From assembly GCA_030620255.1 (NCBI GenBank), contig JAUXFB010000096.1, forward strand, positions 1 through 6,134: a stretch of 6,134 bases of DNA, in the 5' to 3' direction. The first letter of the stretch is position 1, and every line of letters begins with the position of its first letter. Made by a program: the position numbers and the translations under genes. The notes beneath the pieces are model-generated. The model was given only the letters and a program-made list of their open reading frames with translations. It was not told the origin of the DNA and searched no databases. Shown here piece after piece: positions 5,895-6,134 of this stretch. The stretch is from Candidatus Aminicenantota bacterium (GTDB lineage: Bacteria; Acidobacteriota; Aminicenantia; UBA2199).

Positions 5895-5939
5895 AAAATA
5901 ACTATCAAACAAAAAAATCAACTTATCTTTATATAAAAA

Positions 5940-5957
5940 TGTCCTAAAAATAGGACA
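5940..5957. promoter_or_regulatory. 18-bp perfect palindrome, candidate activator site 1
   Basis: TGTCCTA (5940-5946) and TAGGACA (5951-5957) are perfect 7-base inverted arms around AAAA. The centre (5948.5) is about 83 bases upstream of the start predicted from the sigma54-like element. It matches the second palindrome at 15 of 18 positions. As RNA from the plus strand it is a short hairpin without a following U run, so it is a poor plus-strand terminator. An operator for a dimeric regulator is the better reading. Confidence 0.55.
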
Positions 5958-5963
5958 AAAACA

Positions 5964-5995
5964 GAAAAAGTGTCCTGAAAATGTGACACTTTTTC
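5964..5995 (+). terminator. Rho-independent-like hairpin after the lipoprotein pair
   Basis: GAAAAAGTGTC (5964-5974) and GACACTTTTTC (5985-5995) pair perfectly over 11 bases around a 10-base loop, followed by CATTTTT. The stem is AT-rich and the U run is short, so efficiency is uncertain. The stem's inner part (5971-5988) is also the second copy of the 18-bp palindrome, so the element may act as a DNA operator, a terminator, or both. Confidence 0.5.
5971..5988. promoter_or_regulatory. 18-bp imperfect palindrome, candidate activator site 2
   Basis: TGTCCTGAAAATGTGACA agrees with the site at 5940-5957 at 15 of 18 bases and keeps the TGTC/GACA outer arms. Centre-to-centre distance is 31 bases, about three helical turns, placing both on one face of the DNA. 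Its centre is about 52 bases upstream of the predicted start. It lies within the terminator-like hairpin. Confidence 0.5.
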
Positions 5996-6004
5996 CATTT
6001 TTAA

Positions 6005-6021
6005 TTGGCATTAAACTTGCA
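6005..6021 (+). promoter_or_regulatory. Sigma54-type -24/-12 promoter
   Basis: TTGGCATTAAACTTGCA contains GG (6007-6008) and GC (6019-6020) separated by exactly ten bases, with TTGGCA and TTGCA matching both halves of the RpoN consensus. Transcription would start near 6032, just at the SD AGGGAG (6032-6037), which gives a very short leader before the ATG at 6046. No comparably good sigma70 promoter is seen for this gene. Confidence 0.65.
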
Positions 6022-6045
6022 TATATTTAATAGGGAGTATAATAG

Positions 6046-6134
6046 ATGTCTATAAATAATTTAACAAAAAGTGGTTTAATATTATTCTTTTTAATAGTAA
6101 TGAATATTACTGTTTTTGATCAAAGCAATAAATC
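6046..6134 (+). CDS. Unknown exported protein, N-terminal fragment
   Basis: An ATG at 6046 follows the SD AGGGAG (6032-6037) by eight bases and opens a frame that continues past the window. The 29 visible codons give a short polar start with one lysine, then a hydrophobic core of about ten residues (G-L-I-L-F-F-L-I-V-M), then N-I-T-V-F-D-Q-S. This looks like a Sec signal peptide or a signal anchor; no lipobox cysteine is seen. The product cannot be identified. Its probable control by sigma54 and two upstream palindromes implies that it responds to a specific signal. Confidence 0.65.
   Translation, partial: MSINNLTKSGLILFFLIVMNITVFDQSNK

Noticed and set aside
5940..5957. Hairpin as a minus-strand terminator, since ATTTTT follows it on that strand
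   Set aside because: No minus-strand gene lies to its right within the window, and its 15/18 match to the neighbouring palindrome upstream of a sigma54-like promoter fits an operator better.
1..6134. CRISPR arrays, insertion sequences, riboswitches
   Set aside because: No regularly spaced repeats, transposase reading frames, terminal inverted repeats or recognisable riboswitch leaders were found on either strand.

Overview
This window is very AT-rich (by eye, GC below about 30%) bacterial DNA. Coding density is high, Shine-Dalgarno sites are mostly clear and sigma70-type promoters look near-consensus. Two LxxC-type lipoproteins, a secreted TPR protein and a good match to a sigma54 (-24/-12) promoter point to a free-living or host-associated bacterium, probably diderm. 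The TrpRS carries cysteines spaced like the [4Fe-4S] site known from Thermotoga maritima TrpRS, which fits an anaerobic lifestyle. I cannot name a phylum from the sequence.

Left edge (1-590). The N-terminus of a TatD-family metal-dependent hydrolase runs off the left end on the minus strand. A divergent intergenic region follows, with one plausible promoter for each side. Next comes a gene remnant of an alanine/sodium symporter (AGCS family). It has a good promoter, SD and the true N-terminus, then jumps in another reading frame directly to the family's C-terminal tail. About 1.1 kb of the gene's middle is missing.

Centre (591-3571, minus strand). Four tightly packed genes form one operon, read right to left: an M50 site-2-type zinc metalloprotease, trpS, scpA and scpB. 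The scpA/scpB pair overlaps by ATGA, and the trpS SD overlaps the protease stop codon. ScpA and ScpB are the kleisin and winged-helix partners of SMC in chromosome condensation. TrpRS charges tRNA-Trp. The operon promoter appears to place the transcript start at the first codon of the protease. Its -35 box lies back to back with the -35 box of the divergent TPR gene.

Right half (3572-6134, plus strand). The order is a secreted TPR-repeat protein (3668-4690), a tRNA-Phe(GAA) with its own promoter (4774-4846), two small diverged paralogous lipoproteins (4898-5380 and 5424-5894), and a regulatory region (5895-6045). That region holds two similar 18-bp palindromes 31 bp apart, one inside a terminator-like hairpin. 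They are followed by a TTGGCA-TTGCA element with exact GG-N10-GC sigma54 spacing, an SD, and the N-terminus of a gene that leaves the window. This sigma54 module, apparently dedicated to the truncated gene at the right edge, is the most interesting regulatory structure here. The rest is ordinary housekeeping plus uncharacterised envelope proteins.
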